Shown in pieces: positions 1-5,257 of a stretch of DNA of 5,504 nucleotides (position 1 is its first letter; each line of letters begins with the position of its first letter). Under the pieces are notes generated by a model that made no database searches, was not told where the DNA came from, and was given only the letters and a program-made list of their open reading frames with translations. The translations under genes and the position numbers were made by a program. The stretch spans positions 1-5,504 of the forward strand of contig DASYUM010000296.1 of assembly GCA_036001225.1 (NCBI GenBank). The letters run 5' to 3'. This DNA comes from DASYUM01 sp036001225. Lineage in GTDB: Bacteria > Methylomirabilota > Methylomirabilia > Rokubacteriales > DASRDR01.

Positions 1-1
1 G

Positions 2-856
2 TTCCCGACCAGCTTGCTGGCCGCGTCGGCCTTCTACGCGCTGACGATGGGCTGGCAGCCGTTCCTGGCGGTGTGGATCGTCCGACGCTGGATCGACCCG
101 CCGGGCTACCTGGACCACGGTCTCCGGCCGGCGCCGCCCGCACTGCTCGTCCTCGGGACGGTTGTGTCGCTGCTCCTCACCGGCGCGTCGATGCTGATCG
201 CCTCGCTGGCGGGGCCGCTGGACCTCGCCGGCTCCAGCGTCGCCGTCGCCGCGGTACCGGAAGCGGTGCCGCCGACGCCGTCGTGGAGCGCCGCCGGCGC
301 GCTCGCCCTCGCGTTCGCCGGCACCGTGGTGTTGGTCTCGGTCCAGGCGTTCAGCGAGGAGCTCGGGTGGCGTGGATACTTCCTGGTCCGCCTCATGCAA
401 CAGCTCGGCCCGTGGCCGGGCCTCCTCCTCCACGGGGTCGTCTGGGGCGCGTGGTACGCCCCGGTCGTTCTGCTGGCGAGTGGCGACCCGGAATCCGGCT
501 GGGTTGCCGGCCTCACCTTCGTCGTCACGTGCGCCCTCCTGGGGGCGCTCCTCGGGTGGCTCCGGCTGGCCGGTCGGAGCTTGCTCCTGGCCGTCCTGGC
601 CAACGCCGTGCTCACGATCGCGGCCGGGCTCCCCTTCATCCTGCGCGGCATGGACGTCGGCACGCGCTCGGCGGCGTATGGACCGGCTGGATGGATCCCG
701 CTACTGCTCACCCTGGGTGTCCTCTTCACGGGGCCGACTCGCCGGGCCATCGTCACGCCCCTCGGCGGCGAGGCGTCACCCCGGGCGTCCGGCCTCTGGC
801 GCCTTCTCGAGCAGGTCATCTCGCGTAACGGCAGCGGGAGGCCGAGAGAGCGATGA
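2..856 (+). CDS. CPBP-family (CAAX protease-like) intramembrane protein, 5' end outside window
   Basis: The reading frame is already open at the left edge, so the true start probably lies upstream; the first possible start inside is TTG at 14. Counting from that TTG, hydrophobic stretches lie near residues 43-66, 95-112, 133-155, 165-185, 188-210 and 226-240, so this is a polytopic membrane protein. The signature is SEELGWRGYF (E115, E116, R120), the EExxxR motif of CPBP/Abi glutamic-type intramembrane proteases, which cleave prenylated or membrane substrates. LLHGVVWGAWYAP follows, corresponding to motif 2. Two expected catalytic positions look altered: the motif-2 His of WxxWHxP is Tyr148, and in LAVLANAVLT the motif-3 His and Asn appear as N197 and T201. 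It could therefore be a divergent active enzyme or a non-proteolytic membrane protein. The family call is firm; activity and substrate are unknown. The next gene, on the same strand, starts 38 bases on with its own promoter. Confidence 0.85.
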   Translation, partial: FPTSLLAASAFYALTMGWQPFLAVWIVRRWIDPPGYLDHGLRPAPPALLVLGTVVSLLLTGASMLIASLAGPLDLAGSSVAVAAVPEAVPPTPSWSAAGALALAFAGTVVLVSVQAFSEELGWRGYFLVRLMQQLGPWPGLLLHGVVWGAWYAPVVLLASGDPESGWVAGLTFVVTCALLGALLGWLRLAGRSLLLAVLANAVLTIAAGLPFILRGMDVGTRSAAYGPAGWIPLLLTLGVLFTGPTRRAIVTPLGGEASPRASGLWRLLEQVISRNGSGRPRER

Positions 857-876
857 CACCGATCGCTTCCGCGCTC

Positions 877-885
877 TGCTAGAAT
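877..885 (+). promoter_or_regulatory. Extended -10 promoter for the 895 gene
   Basis: TGcTAGAAT is a near-consensus extended -10 (TGn plus a TATAAT-like hexamer at 880-885). The ATG at 895 begins after only nine bases, so the predicted transcription start (about 892) leaves at most a few untranslated bases. No good -35 is present at 17-base spacing, as is usual for extended -10 promoters. No Shine-Dalgarno sequence is seen, which fits near-leaderless translation. Confidence 0.6.
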
Positions 886-894
886 CTGACGCCC

Positions 895-1518
895 ATGGAC
901 GAGGTCATCCGGCTCCAGGCCGACGCGATCGTCGCCGGCCGACCCTTCACCGCGCCCGAGCGGACCGCCGAGGACCTGGACGCCGTCCGGGTCATGGCCG
1001 CCGCGGTCCGGCACGTTCTCCGCCAGCCCCTGCCCGCCGGGCCTCGGCCGCTCGTCCTGACCGTGCCGGCGCCGGCGGGACGCCAGCACCGGGTCGTGAT
1101 CGCGCACGAGGGCGGGCTCCGGGTCGGGCGCGACCTCGCCTTCGTCGGCTTCTTCGCCACCAAGCGCGGCGGGCTGGACCACGCGCCCCTGACGGTCACC
1201 GACGACGAGCTGATCCTCGAGTTTCCTCGCCACCCCGGGATCCTGAGCTACAGCTCGCTCGAATTCGCCGACGGGAACTGGGGCAACCTGATCGTCGTCG
1301 ATCCGCCTGAGGCGCGCGAGCACTGGCGAGAGGGCGACAAGCACGCCTGGGCGGCGCAGGAGCTGGCGCCGCGGCACTACACCGTGGTCCGCCTCCACCG
1401 CGGGGTGTTCCCGGGCGGGCTCCTGGCCGGGCGGGATCCGGTCGTGACCCGGACGAAGTACTACGACTTCCAGGGCCCGGCGCCCTGGCAGGCCGAGCGC
1501 GAGCTGGCGCCGCCATGA
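895..1518 (+). CDS. Unrecognised 207-residue soluble protein
   Basis: The ATG at 895 fits the promoter immediately upstream. The 207-residue product has no signal peptide, no membrane segment and no cysteine. The N-terminal third is helical and Ala/Arg-rich. A distinctive core follows: FVGFFATKRGGLDH (about 82-95), then EFPRHPGILSYSSLEF and GNWGNLIVVDPPEAREHW (roughly 107-143). The C-terminal part holds a histidine- and tyrosine-rich stretch (HAWAAQELAPRHYTVVRLH) and KYYDFQ. The order of a beta strand, a Trp-containing helix (EAREHW), a His and a final strand is reminiscent of dimeric alpha-beta barrel (ABM-like) folds, but this is a weak inference. I do not recognise the family and assign no function. 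The convergent ARPP-1 gene ends 45 bases downstream. Confidence 0.85.
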   Translation: MDEVIRLQADAIVAGRPFTAPERTAEDLDAVRVMAAAVRHVLRQPLPAGPRPLVLTVPAPAGRQHRVVIAHEGGLRVGRDLAFVGFFATKRGGLDHAPLTVTDDELILEFPRHPGILSYSSLEFADGNWGNLIVVDPPEAREHWREGDKHAWAAQELAPRHYTVVRLHRGVFPGGLLAGRDPVVTRTKYYDFQGPAPWQAERELAPP

Positions 1519-1563
1519 CGTCGGCGCCCGGCAGGACCCCGGCGCGTATCCGATAACCGGCCG

Positions 1564-2610
1564 CTAGAGCACCGCGGCGTGGACGATCCGTCCCTCGAAG
1601 AGCAGGGCGACGCCGCGATGGCTGCCGACGCGACACTCGAAGAGGCGCCCGGCCCCGGCGTTGGCCCGCAGACTCCCTTCCCCCTCCGCGGTCGCCCGGA
1701 GAAGCGCCTCGGCCCGGGACCGGAAGACGCCGTCGCTCCCGCCGGGCGACGCGTCGCGGCCGTACCCGTCGAGCGCCTGGGCCCGCAGCAGCTTCGGCCA
1801 CTCGCGGGCGAACAGGCCCGGGTCGAAGAAGAGGTCGAGGCCGGCCAGGCCCTCCCCGATGAAGACGGCGGCCCCGAGCGCCCCCGGCGTGGCCGGCCGG
1901 TCGAGGCCGCGCTCGGCCGCGTCGAGGTGGACCTTGACCTCCGGCTTTTCGTAGATCGCCTGGTAACTGTGAGTCGGCGACGGCGCGGCGGCGTTCCGGG
2001 CGTACCGGCCGACCTCGTCCCAGATTCGTCCCTGGTCCGCCCGTTCCAGCACCTTGGCGCGGAGCCCGGGCGCGGCGAAGCTCCCCCGCGCGTCGAACCC
2101 GGGGCTGCGCCCGGCCCACCGCCCCTGCTCGACGCAGTAGACGCCGACCCCCCGCGGACCGCTGCCGGGCGGGAGCAGGAGATCCTCGACGAGGACCCGG
2201 TTTTGCTTGCCGCCGAGCAAGATCTCGCCGGCCAGCAGCAGGACCGCGACCTTGCCCCGGTTCTCGACGACGACTTCCGGCACCGCCGCCTGGTCGCGCT
2301 CGGCGATGAGAAGATCACCGCGGGCGCGGGCCTCCTCGAGGGTGGCGACGGGCAGCGGCGCGCCCGGCGTGCCGTGCAACCACACCACGCGGATCGCACC
2401 GTACGCGCTCACCGCGCCCGCTGCGACGGCGCGCACGAAGCGCCGCAGCTCGGGGCTGATCCGCCCGGCCATCGGCCCGGGCCGCTCGGCATCGCCCGGG
2501 CCGCCGAGCACCCGGATCCGGTCCGCCCCCGCCGCCGTGCGCGGCGCGCCGATCGCGCCGGCCACCCCCAGCCCGAGCCACCGCACGAAGTCCCGCCGTG
2601 TCGTCCGCAT
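1564..2610 (-). CDS. Probable Tat-exported ARPP-1 (DUF6569-like) domain protein
   Basis: This is a 348-residue protein. I chose the ATG at 2610 because GAGGAGG sits six bases upstream and because it gives a clean twin-arginine-type leader: TRRDFVRWLGLGVAGAIGAP at residues 4-23, with a likely cleavage near 28 (TAAGA). A longer form starting at 2664 is open but has no ribosome binding site. The mature part has the pattern I associate with the ARPP-1 family (Pfam-type DUF6569): LLLAGEILLGGKQNRVLVED (125-144), then GVGVYCVEQGRW (154-165). A conserved helical region follows, including IWDEV and YQAIYEKPEV, and the C-terminal segment FIGEGLAGLDLFF (250-262) leads to a final beta-rich part. The family is found as a stand-alone secreted or cytoplasmic domain; its biochemical role is not established as far as I know. 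The gene is transcribed away from the cyclase gene. The left copy of the M28 junction repeat begins 34 bases upstream of the start, suggesting that M28 and ARPP-1 were once neighbours. Confidence 0.75.
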   Translation of the reverse strand: MRTTRRDFVRWLGLGVAGAIGAPRTAAGADRIRVLGGPGDAERPGPMAGRISPELRRFVRAVAAGAVSAYGAIRVVWLHGTPGAPLPVATLEEARARGDLLIAERDQAAVPEVVVENRGKVAVLLLAGEILLGGKQNRVLVEDLLLPPGSGPRGVGVYCVEQGRWAGRSPGFDARGSFAAPGLRAKVLERADQGRIWDEVGRYARNAAAPSPTHSYQAIYEKPEVKVHLDAAERGLDRPATPGALGAAVFIGEGLAGLDLFFDPGLFAREWPKLLRAQALDGYGRDASPGGSDGVFRSRAEALLRATAEGEGSLRANAGAGRLFECRVGSHRGVALLFEGRIVHAAVL

Positions 2611-2616
2611 GCCCCG

Positions 2617-2623
2617 CCTCCTC
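2617..2623 (-). promoter_or_regulatory. Ribosome binding site deciding the ARPP-1 start
   Basis: On the minus strand GAGGAGG lies six bases before the ATG at 2610, a strong match to the anti-Shine-Dalgarno. It settles the start in favour of 2610 over the upstream ATG at 2664. It also contrasts with the two near-leaderless plus-strand genes at 895 and 2801. Confidence 0.75.
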
Positions 2624-2644
2624 GTCGGCCGTATCGTGAACCCC

Positions 2645-2754
2645 AGACGGCCTGAGACGCTCATTGGACCGGCGGGACGGGGAAAAGTTCCGGGCCGGGA
2701 GGTCGGGTCAGCCGCCGGCGAGGTCGGCCAGCATCAGGGCGAGGCCGGCGACGA
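2645..2754. repeat. Left copy of a 110-bp direct repeat (M28 3' end plus spacer)
   Basis: Aligned without gaps to 5295-5404 (offset exactly 2650), hand counting gives 96 of 110 identical bases. The first 32 bases (2645-2676) are identical, the next 31 (2677-2707) carry ten mismatches, and the part corresponding to the M28 coding end (2708-2754) carries four. A weaker shared TCGTGAA just to the left (2634-2640 and 5280-5286) suggests the homology runs slightly further with a small indel. This copy fills most of the intergenic region between the divergent ARPP-1 and cyclase genes. Confidence 0.9.
2708..2754 (-). pseudogene. Stump of an M28 peptidase gene (last ~15 codons)
   Basis: On the minus strand this reads VAGLALMLADLAGG followed by TGA at 2710-2708. 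The intact right-hand gene ends VAGLELMLADLAGG. Homology in DNA and protein fades beyond about 2754, where the sequence runs into the promoter region of the cyclase gene. The longer reading frame that continues upstream to about 3004 lies antisense to the cyclase gene and shows no M28 similarity. This is therefore a left-over 3' end, not a gene. Confidence 0.75.
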
Positions 2755-2782
2755 GCGGCCGGCCGGCATCACGAGAGGCATC

Positions 2783-2791
2783 TGATACCAT
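2783..2791 (+). promoter_or_regulatory. Extended -10 promoter for the cyclase gene
   Basis: TGaTACCAT is an extended -10 (hexamer at 2786-2791). Its spacing to the ATG at 2801 is nine bases, identical to that of the TGcTAGAAT box at 877-885. No recognisable -35 and no Shine-Dalgarno sequence are present, so the transcript is predicted to start within a few bases of the ATG. Confidence 0.55.
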
Positions 2792-2800
2792 CAGAGGCTG

Positions 2801-3655
2801 ATGCCGCAACTCAGCGCCCGGGCACGCGCGCGCCTGCCGAACACCGCCTTCGCCTACGTGGACTCGAAGGGGCGACGACGCCTGCCCATCCACGACGAGC
2901 CCCACGTCCGCAACGCGCTCGCCCGCTTCAACCAGGTCAAGTTCGAGGACGATGCGGCACGCGAGCGGGCGCGGAAGCGCCTGCTGACCGCGGCCAAGAG
3001 GCACGGGATCGTGCCGATCGGGTTCATCACCGGCCAGCTCGCGACCGAGCGGCTGCAGGGTGAGTCGACAGGGCGCGCGGCCGTCGCGCGCGGTCTGCCG
3101 ACGGGCCAGGTCACGTTTCTGCTGACCGATATCGAGGATTCCACCGGCCTCCTCCGCCGGCTAGGCGACGGGTACGCGGCCGTGCTCGGCGACGTGCGCC
3201 GTCTGCTCCGCCGCACCGTGCAACGGGCGGGCGGCCGCGAGGTCGACGCTCGGGCCGACGAGTTGTTCGCCGTCTTCAAGCGGCCGGCCGGCGCGCTCCG
3301 TGCGGCGCGGGCGATTCAGCGGAACGTCGGGGCGCGGGCATGGCCGGGCGGGGCGAGCGTGCGCGTCAGGATCGGCCTCCACACGGGCCGTCCCACGGTG
3401 ACCGAGGGCGGCTACGTGGGCCTCGCGGTGCACACGGCCGCCCGCATCTGCGCCGCCGGCCATGGCGGGCAGGTTCTTCTCTCGGACGCCGCCGTACGAG
3501 CCGTCGAGGCCTTCGTTCCGGTCGGTGTTGGCTTCCGCCCCTTGGGCGATCACCGGCTCCAAGGGTTGCCGGAGCCGCAGGCTCTCTTCCAGCTGGCGGC
3601 CCCGGACCTGCCGACGCGATTCCCCCCGCCTCGAACCGCTCCGTCGCCCGGCTGA
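2801..3655 (+). CDS. DUF6582-like domain fused to class III adenylate/guanylate cyclase
   Basis: This 284-residue soluble protein has no membrane segment. Residues about 15-75 (FAYVDSKGRRRLPIHD, HVRNALARFNQV, then a basic helix ending KRHGIVPIGF) match from memory the small DUF6582-type domain. A linker of about 20 residues leads to the cyclase domain (about 100-267), which starts TGQVTFLLTDIEDST. It carries the first metal-binding Asp (D110), the second in ARADELFAVF (D153), GLHTGRPTV (192-200), and YVGLAVHTAARICAAGHGGQ (205-224) with the conserved Arg R215. Departures from textbook cyclases are Asp149 where the purine-selecting Lys sits, Ala152 for the usual Gly before D153, and His211 for the usual Asn. 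Some bacterial subfamilies show similar changes, so ATP versus GTP use, or activity at all, cannot be read off. The end is conventional (FRPLGDHRLQGL). The ATG at 2801 fits the promoter directly upstream. The DUF6582-like part may act as a sensor or docking module (inference). Confidence 0.85.
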   Translation: MPQLSARARARLPNTAFAYVDSKGRRRLPIHDEPHVRNALARFNQVKFEDDAARERARKRLLTAAKRHGIVPIGFITGQLATERLQGESTGRAAVARGLPTGQVTFLLTDIEDSTGLLRRLGDGYAAVLGDVRRLLRRTVQRAGGREVDARADELFAVFKRPAGALRAARAIQRNVGARAWPGGASVRVRIGLHTGRPTVTEGGYVGLAVHTAARICAAGHGGQVLLSDAAVRAVEAFVPVGVGFRPLGDHRLQGLPEPQALFQLAAPDLPTRFPPPRTAPSPG

Positions 3656-3703
3656 ACCGCTCGACCCGGACGTCGGCCGCGAGGGCATCGAACCGCGCGA
3701 GCT

Positions 3704-3751
3704 GGATCCTCCCCTCTCCCCGCCGGGGAGGGGTCAGGGTGAGGGGGATCC
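3704..3751. repeat. GC-rich dispersed palindromic element
   Basis: The core CCCCTCTCCCC (3711-3721), a three-base loop and GGGGAGGGG (3725-3733) form a strong hairpin with one G-U pair. The whole is bounded by GGATCC at 3704-3709 and again at 3746-3751, with GGGTGAGGG in the right arm. This is the type of intergenic palindrome common across many bacterial genomes that yields spurious 'PSPxGRGxGEG'-like translations. It begins 49 bases after the cyclase stop and could help terminate that transcript, although no U-tract follows. Confidence 0.65.
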
Positions 3752-3768
3752 CGGCGAGGTCGGCCAGC
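3751..3768. repeat. 18-bp third copy of the M28 gene tail
   Basis: This stretch, CCGGCGAGGTCGGCCAGC, is identical to 2715-2732 and 5365-5382. Those two sit in the final codons of the M28 gene and its stump (minus strand LADLAG). It directly abuts the right end of the palindromic element. Similarity does not extend further on either side. Confidence 0.6.
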
Positions 3769-3820
3769 TAGTGGGTCGTGCCGCCAGCGGCGGCAAGGGG
3801 GACAGTTGACGAACGTGGCC

Positions 3821-3849
3821 TTGACAGCCGCGCCGCCCATTCCTAACAT
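3821..3849 (+). promoter_or_regulatory. Consensus-like sigma-70 promoter (TTGACA-N17-TAACAT)
   Basis: TTGACA at 3821-3826 is a perfect -35 box. After exactly 17 bases, TAACAT at 3844-3849 is a good -10, so transcription would start near 3856. The promoter lies inside the open frame that begins at 3806. The only nearby in-frame ATG (3854) would sit at or just before the predicted transcript start. Either the ATG is used from a leaderless transcript, or the gene start has been lost. Confidence 0.5.
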
Positions 3850-4159
3850 CGGTATGACTTCCGTCGCGGGGATCACGATTGGTCGAGTCACCCCGGCCGG
3901 GGTCGTCACCGAGTTTTACAGCGGATTTCCGAACACTCCGCGGATCGCAGCGGGGCCGGACGGATTTCTGTGGTTCACCGTCACCGGGGTCAACCTCGGC
4001 AGCCTTGCGCGCATTCCACCGGAGGGCAGTGCCATCTTCGAATTCCCGTTTCTTCCGGGCAACAGTCTGCCGTTCGGCATCACACCCGGTCCCGACGCAA
4101 ACATGTGGTTTACAGAACCGAATACCGGCAAGATCGGGCGGAGCAGTGTCCCGGCGGAC

Positions 4160-4474
4160 GTCGGGATCTCGCCCCCTTCGGGGATCCTGTGGTCTACTCA
4201 GGTCTTCGATCTCGCCGTGATCATCAGCGGTCCGCCGGGCGTGTCGCCGCTGGGAGATAGGGCTACCGTGAACGGCGTCGATGTGACGGCCGAACTGGTC
4301 GCCTGCATCGACGGGCACATCGATGCGCTCGTGGGCCGGCCCGGCTTGGTGGCGCGGTGTCCCGGTCTTCGGCCCGGCCCCGGCGAATACGATCTCGAAC
4401 TCCAGCTCAGTTTCAGCGACGGTTCGACGGTGAACGCGGGCTCGACGTGGGGCGTGCTGGCGAACACGGAACCA
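4160..4474 (+). repeat. SPPSG...ANxEP domain, copy 1 (complete)
   Basis: The order is SPPSG, TQVFD, DRATVNGVDVTAELVAC, RCPG, LSFSDGS, TWGVLANTEP, then TAG. It matches the copy at 4944-5252 over its whole length at the protein level. Both copies are followed by TAGGCCA, so the shared DNA runs through the stop codon, as expected for a tandem gene duplication. I cannot name the family. Confidence 0.75.
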
Positions 4475-4506
4475 TAGGCCAAAACCCATCGACCGTAGCG
4501 GAGTGC

Positions 4507-4511
4507 GGAGG
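4507..4511 (+). promoter_or_regulatory. Ribosome binding site for the 4516 gene
   Basis: GGAGG lies four bases before the ATG at 4516 (GGAGGacaaATG). Together with the signal peptide that follows, it fixes the start at 4516 rather than at upstream in-frame codons that overlap the preceding gene. Confidence 0.7.
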
Positions 4512-4644
4512 ACAAATGGACCGCTCTGATAAGGCGGTCGTGAAGGGCTTAGTCCTGATGGCGCTCCTGTTCGGTGTGCCCCTCGCGGCCCGTGCCGATC
4601 CTGCACGCGGCGTTCCGTCCCAGCTCATCATCGAGGGGCTTGCT

Positions 4645-4746
4645 TTCGTCGGTGTCACCCCGCCCTCTGGCGTGTATGTCAGCACGCAGGCGTTTGACGT
4701 GGTGATCTCAGTGTTCCCGCGGCCGGGAGCCGCGATCATCGGCGGG
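4645..4746 (+). repeat. SPPSG...ANxEP domain, copy 2 (N-terminal third only)
   Basis: It reads FVGVTPPSGVYVSTQAFDVV and stops being recognisable after AIIGG. The complete copy at 4944-5252 continues at the equivalent point (IVGGRATFDG) with the rest of the domain. It directly follows a signal peptide, so the intact ancestor may have been a short secreted stand-alone domain. Confidence 0.65.
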
Positions 4747-4943
4747 GTTACTTCGTTACGGGGGCCGACGGCGCGTTCTGGTTTGCAGGACTGGACCACA
4801 TCGGGCGCAGTACCCCGGCCGGCGCGTTCGCCGCATTCCCGCTTCGCGCCGCAACGGCATTCCAGATCACGGCCGGGCCGGACGGCCATCTCTGGTTCGT
4901 GGAGACATTTGGCGGCGTCGACCGGATCACCTTGACGGACCGG

Positions 4944-5252
4944 CTCACGCTGTCGCCGCCCTCTGGGATCTACGTCACCACCCAGCGGTGGGAACCGACC
5001 GTGATCCTGGCGCCCGGGCCCCCCATCGTGGGAGGTCGCGCCACCTTCGATGGCAGTGATGTGACGGCCCCCCTTGTCAACTGTGTGATCCCGGGGACGC
5101 TGGCCGCCGGCGGTCAGAGCTTCCGCTGCCCGGGCGTGACCGGCGATATGCTGGGCGCTGGCATACATGCCTTCGGTGTTGCGCTCAACATATCGGACGG
5201 CTCGATTCTGAGCGCCGGGGTGACCTGGGAGGTAATCGCCAACAGTGAGCCG
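4944..5252 (+). repeat. SPPSG...ANxEP domain, copy 3 (complete)
   Basis: It reads LTLSPPSGIYVTTQ, IVGGRATFDGSDVTAPLVNC, FRCPG, LNISDGS, VTWEVIANSEP and then TAG. Both cysteines of copy 1 are kept (NC and RCPG). The beta-rich pattern and one possible disulfide suggest a small extracellular Ig-like fold (inference). Confidence 0.75.
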
Positions 5253-5257
5253 TAGGC

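Larger units (their letters stand above)
3806..4477 (+). pseudogene. 5'-truncated beta-propeller (Vgb/NHL-like) protein with C-terminal SPPSG...ANxEP domain
   Basis: The frame opens at 3743 after a stop; the first start-type codon considered is TTG at 3806, with a weak GGGGGA upstream. From 3806 it encodes 223 residues. Residues about 22-118 hold two to three blades of the type seen in virginiamycin B lyase and related NHL proteins: TIGRVTPAGVVTEF, then GPDGFLWFT (50-58), then GPDANMWFTEPNTGKIGR (95-112). Full propellers have six or seven blades and secreted members a signal peptide, and both are absent, so a 5' truncation is likely. Residues 119-223 form a separate domain (VGISPPSGILWSTQVFD...TWGVLANTEP) with two cysteines, C167 and C185, that may form a disulfide. 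Base composition is visibly less GC-rich than the genes to the left. A related broken gene follows after 38 bases. If the TTG or the ATG at 3854 were used, a small protein could still be made, so a live gene is the alternative. Confidence 0.6.
4516..5255 (+). pseudogene. Frameshifted secreted propeller/SPPSG-domain gene
   Basis: The start is ATG 4516 with GGAGG upstream. Residues 1-27 form a Sec signal peptide (KAVVKGLVLMALLFGVPLAA, cleavage after ARA). Then comes FVGVTPPSGVYVSTQAFDVV...GAAIIGG, a truncated SPPSG domain ending near 4746. From about 4743 all recognisable sequence is in another frame: GYFVTGADGAFWFAGLDHIG and ITAGPDGHLWFVE are propeller-blade remnants, and a complete SPPSG...ANSEP domain runs to TAG at 5255. 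Read straight, the first frame ends after 139 residues at 4935 in nonsense sequence. One extra base in the G-run at 4744-4747 would join the frames, so a one-base loss or an assembly error is possible. The half domain joined directly to a propeller blade points instead to a larger deletion that fused two genes. The 740-base length is not a multiple of three. I call it a pseudogene with moderate confidence. Confidence 0.65.

Noticed and set aside
106..1398. Long minus-strand open frame opposite the CPBP gene and the 895 gene
   Set aside because: Pro/Arg/Gly-rich low-complexity translation typical of the antisense of GC-rich genes; no domain, and it spans two well-supported plus-strand genes.
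1506..1528. GGCGCC ... GGCGCC hairpin across the stop of the 895 gene as a terminator
   Set aside because: Six-base arms with an 11-base loop and no U-tract; expected by chance at this GC content.
1579..2655. Long plus-strand open frame opposite ARPP-1
   Set aside because: The minus-strand frame has a strong ribosome binding site, a Tat leader and family motifs; the plus-strand translation is a compositional shadow.
2611..2664. Longer ARPP-1 start at 2664 (MSVSGRL...)
   Set aside because: No ribosome binding site there, it would bury the twin-arginine leader internally, and the same MSVSGRL opening also occurs in the right repeat copy without any gene.
2708..3004. 98-residue minus-strand open frame ending LADLAGG
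   Set aside because: Only its last ~15 codons resemble M28; the rest is antisense to the cyclase gene. Annotated as a stump only.
3656..3805. Small genes between the cyclase and the propeller region (frames running 3340-3771 and 3462-3809)
   Set aside because: Their translations cross the palindromic element and the end of the cyclase gene, giving the well-known spurious Pro/Gly/Arg peptides; no ribosome binding site.
3734..4606. 290-residue minus-strand frame over the propeller region
   Set aside because: Arg/Gly/Asp-rich shadow without motifs; the plus strand shows clear blade motifs and repeated domains.
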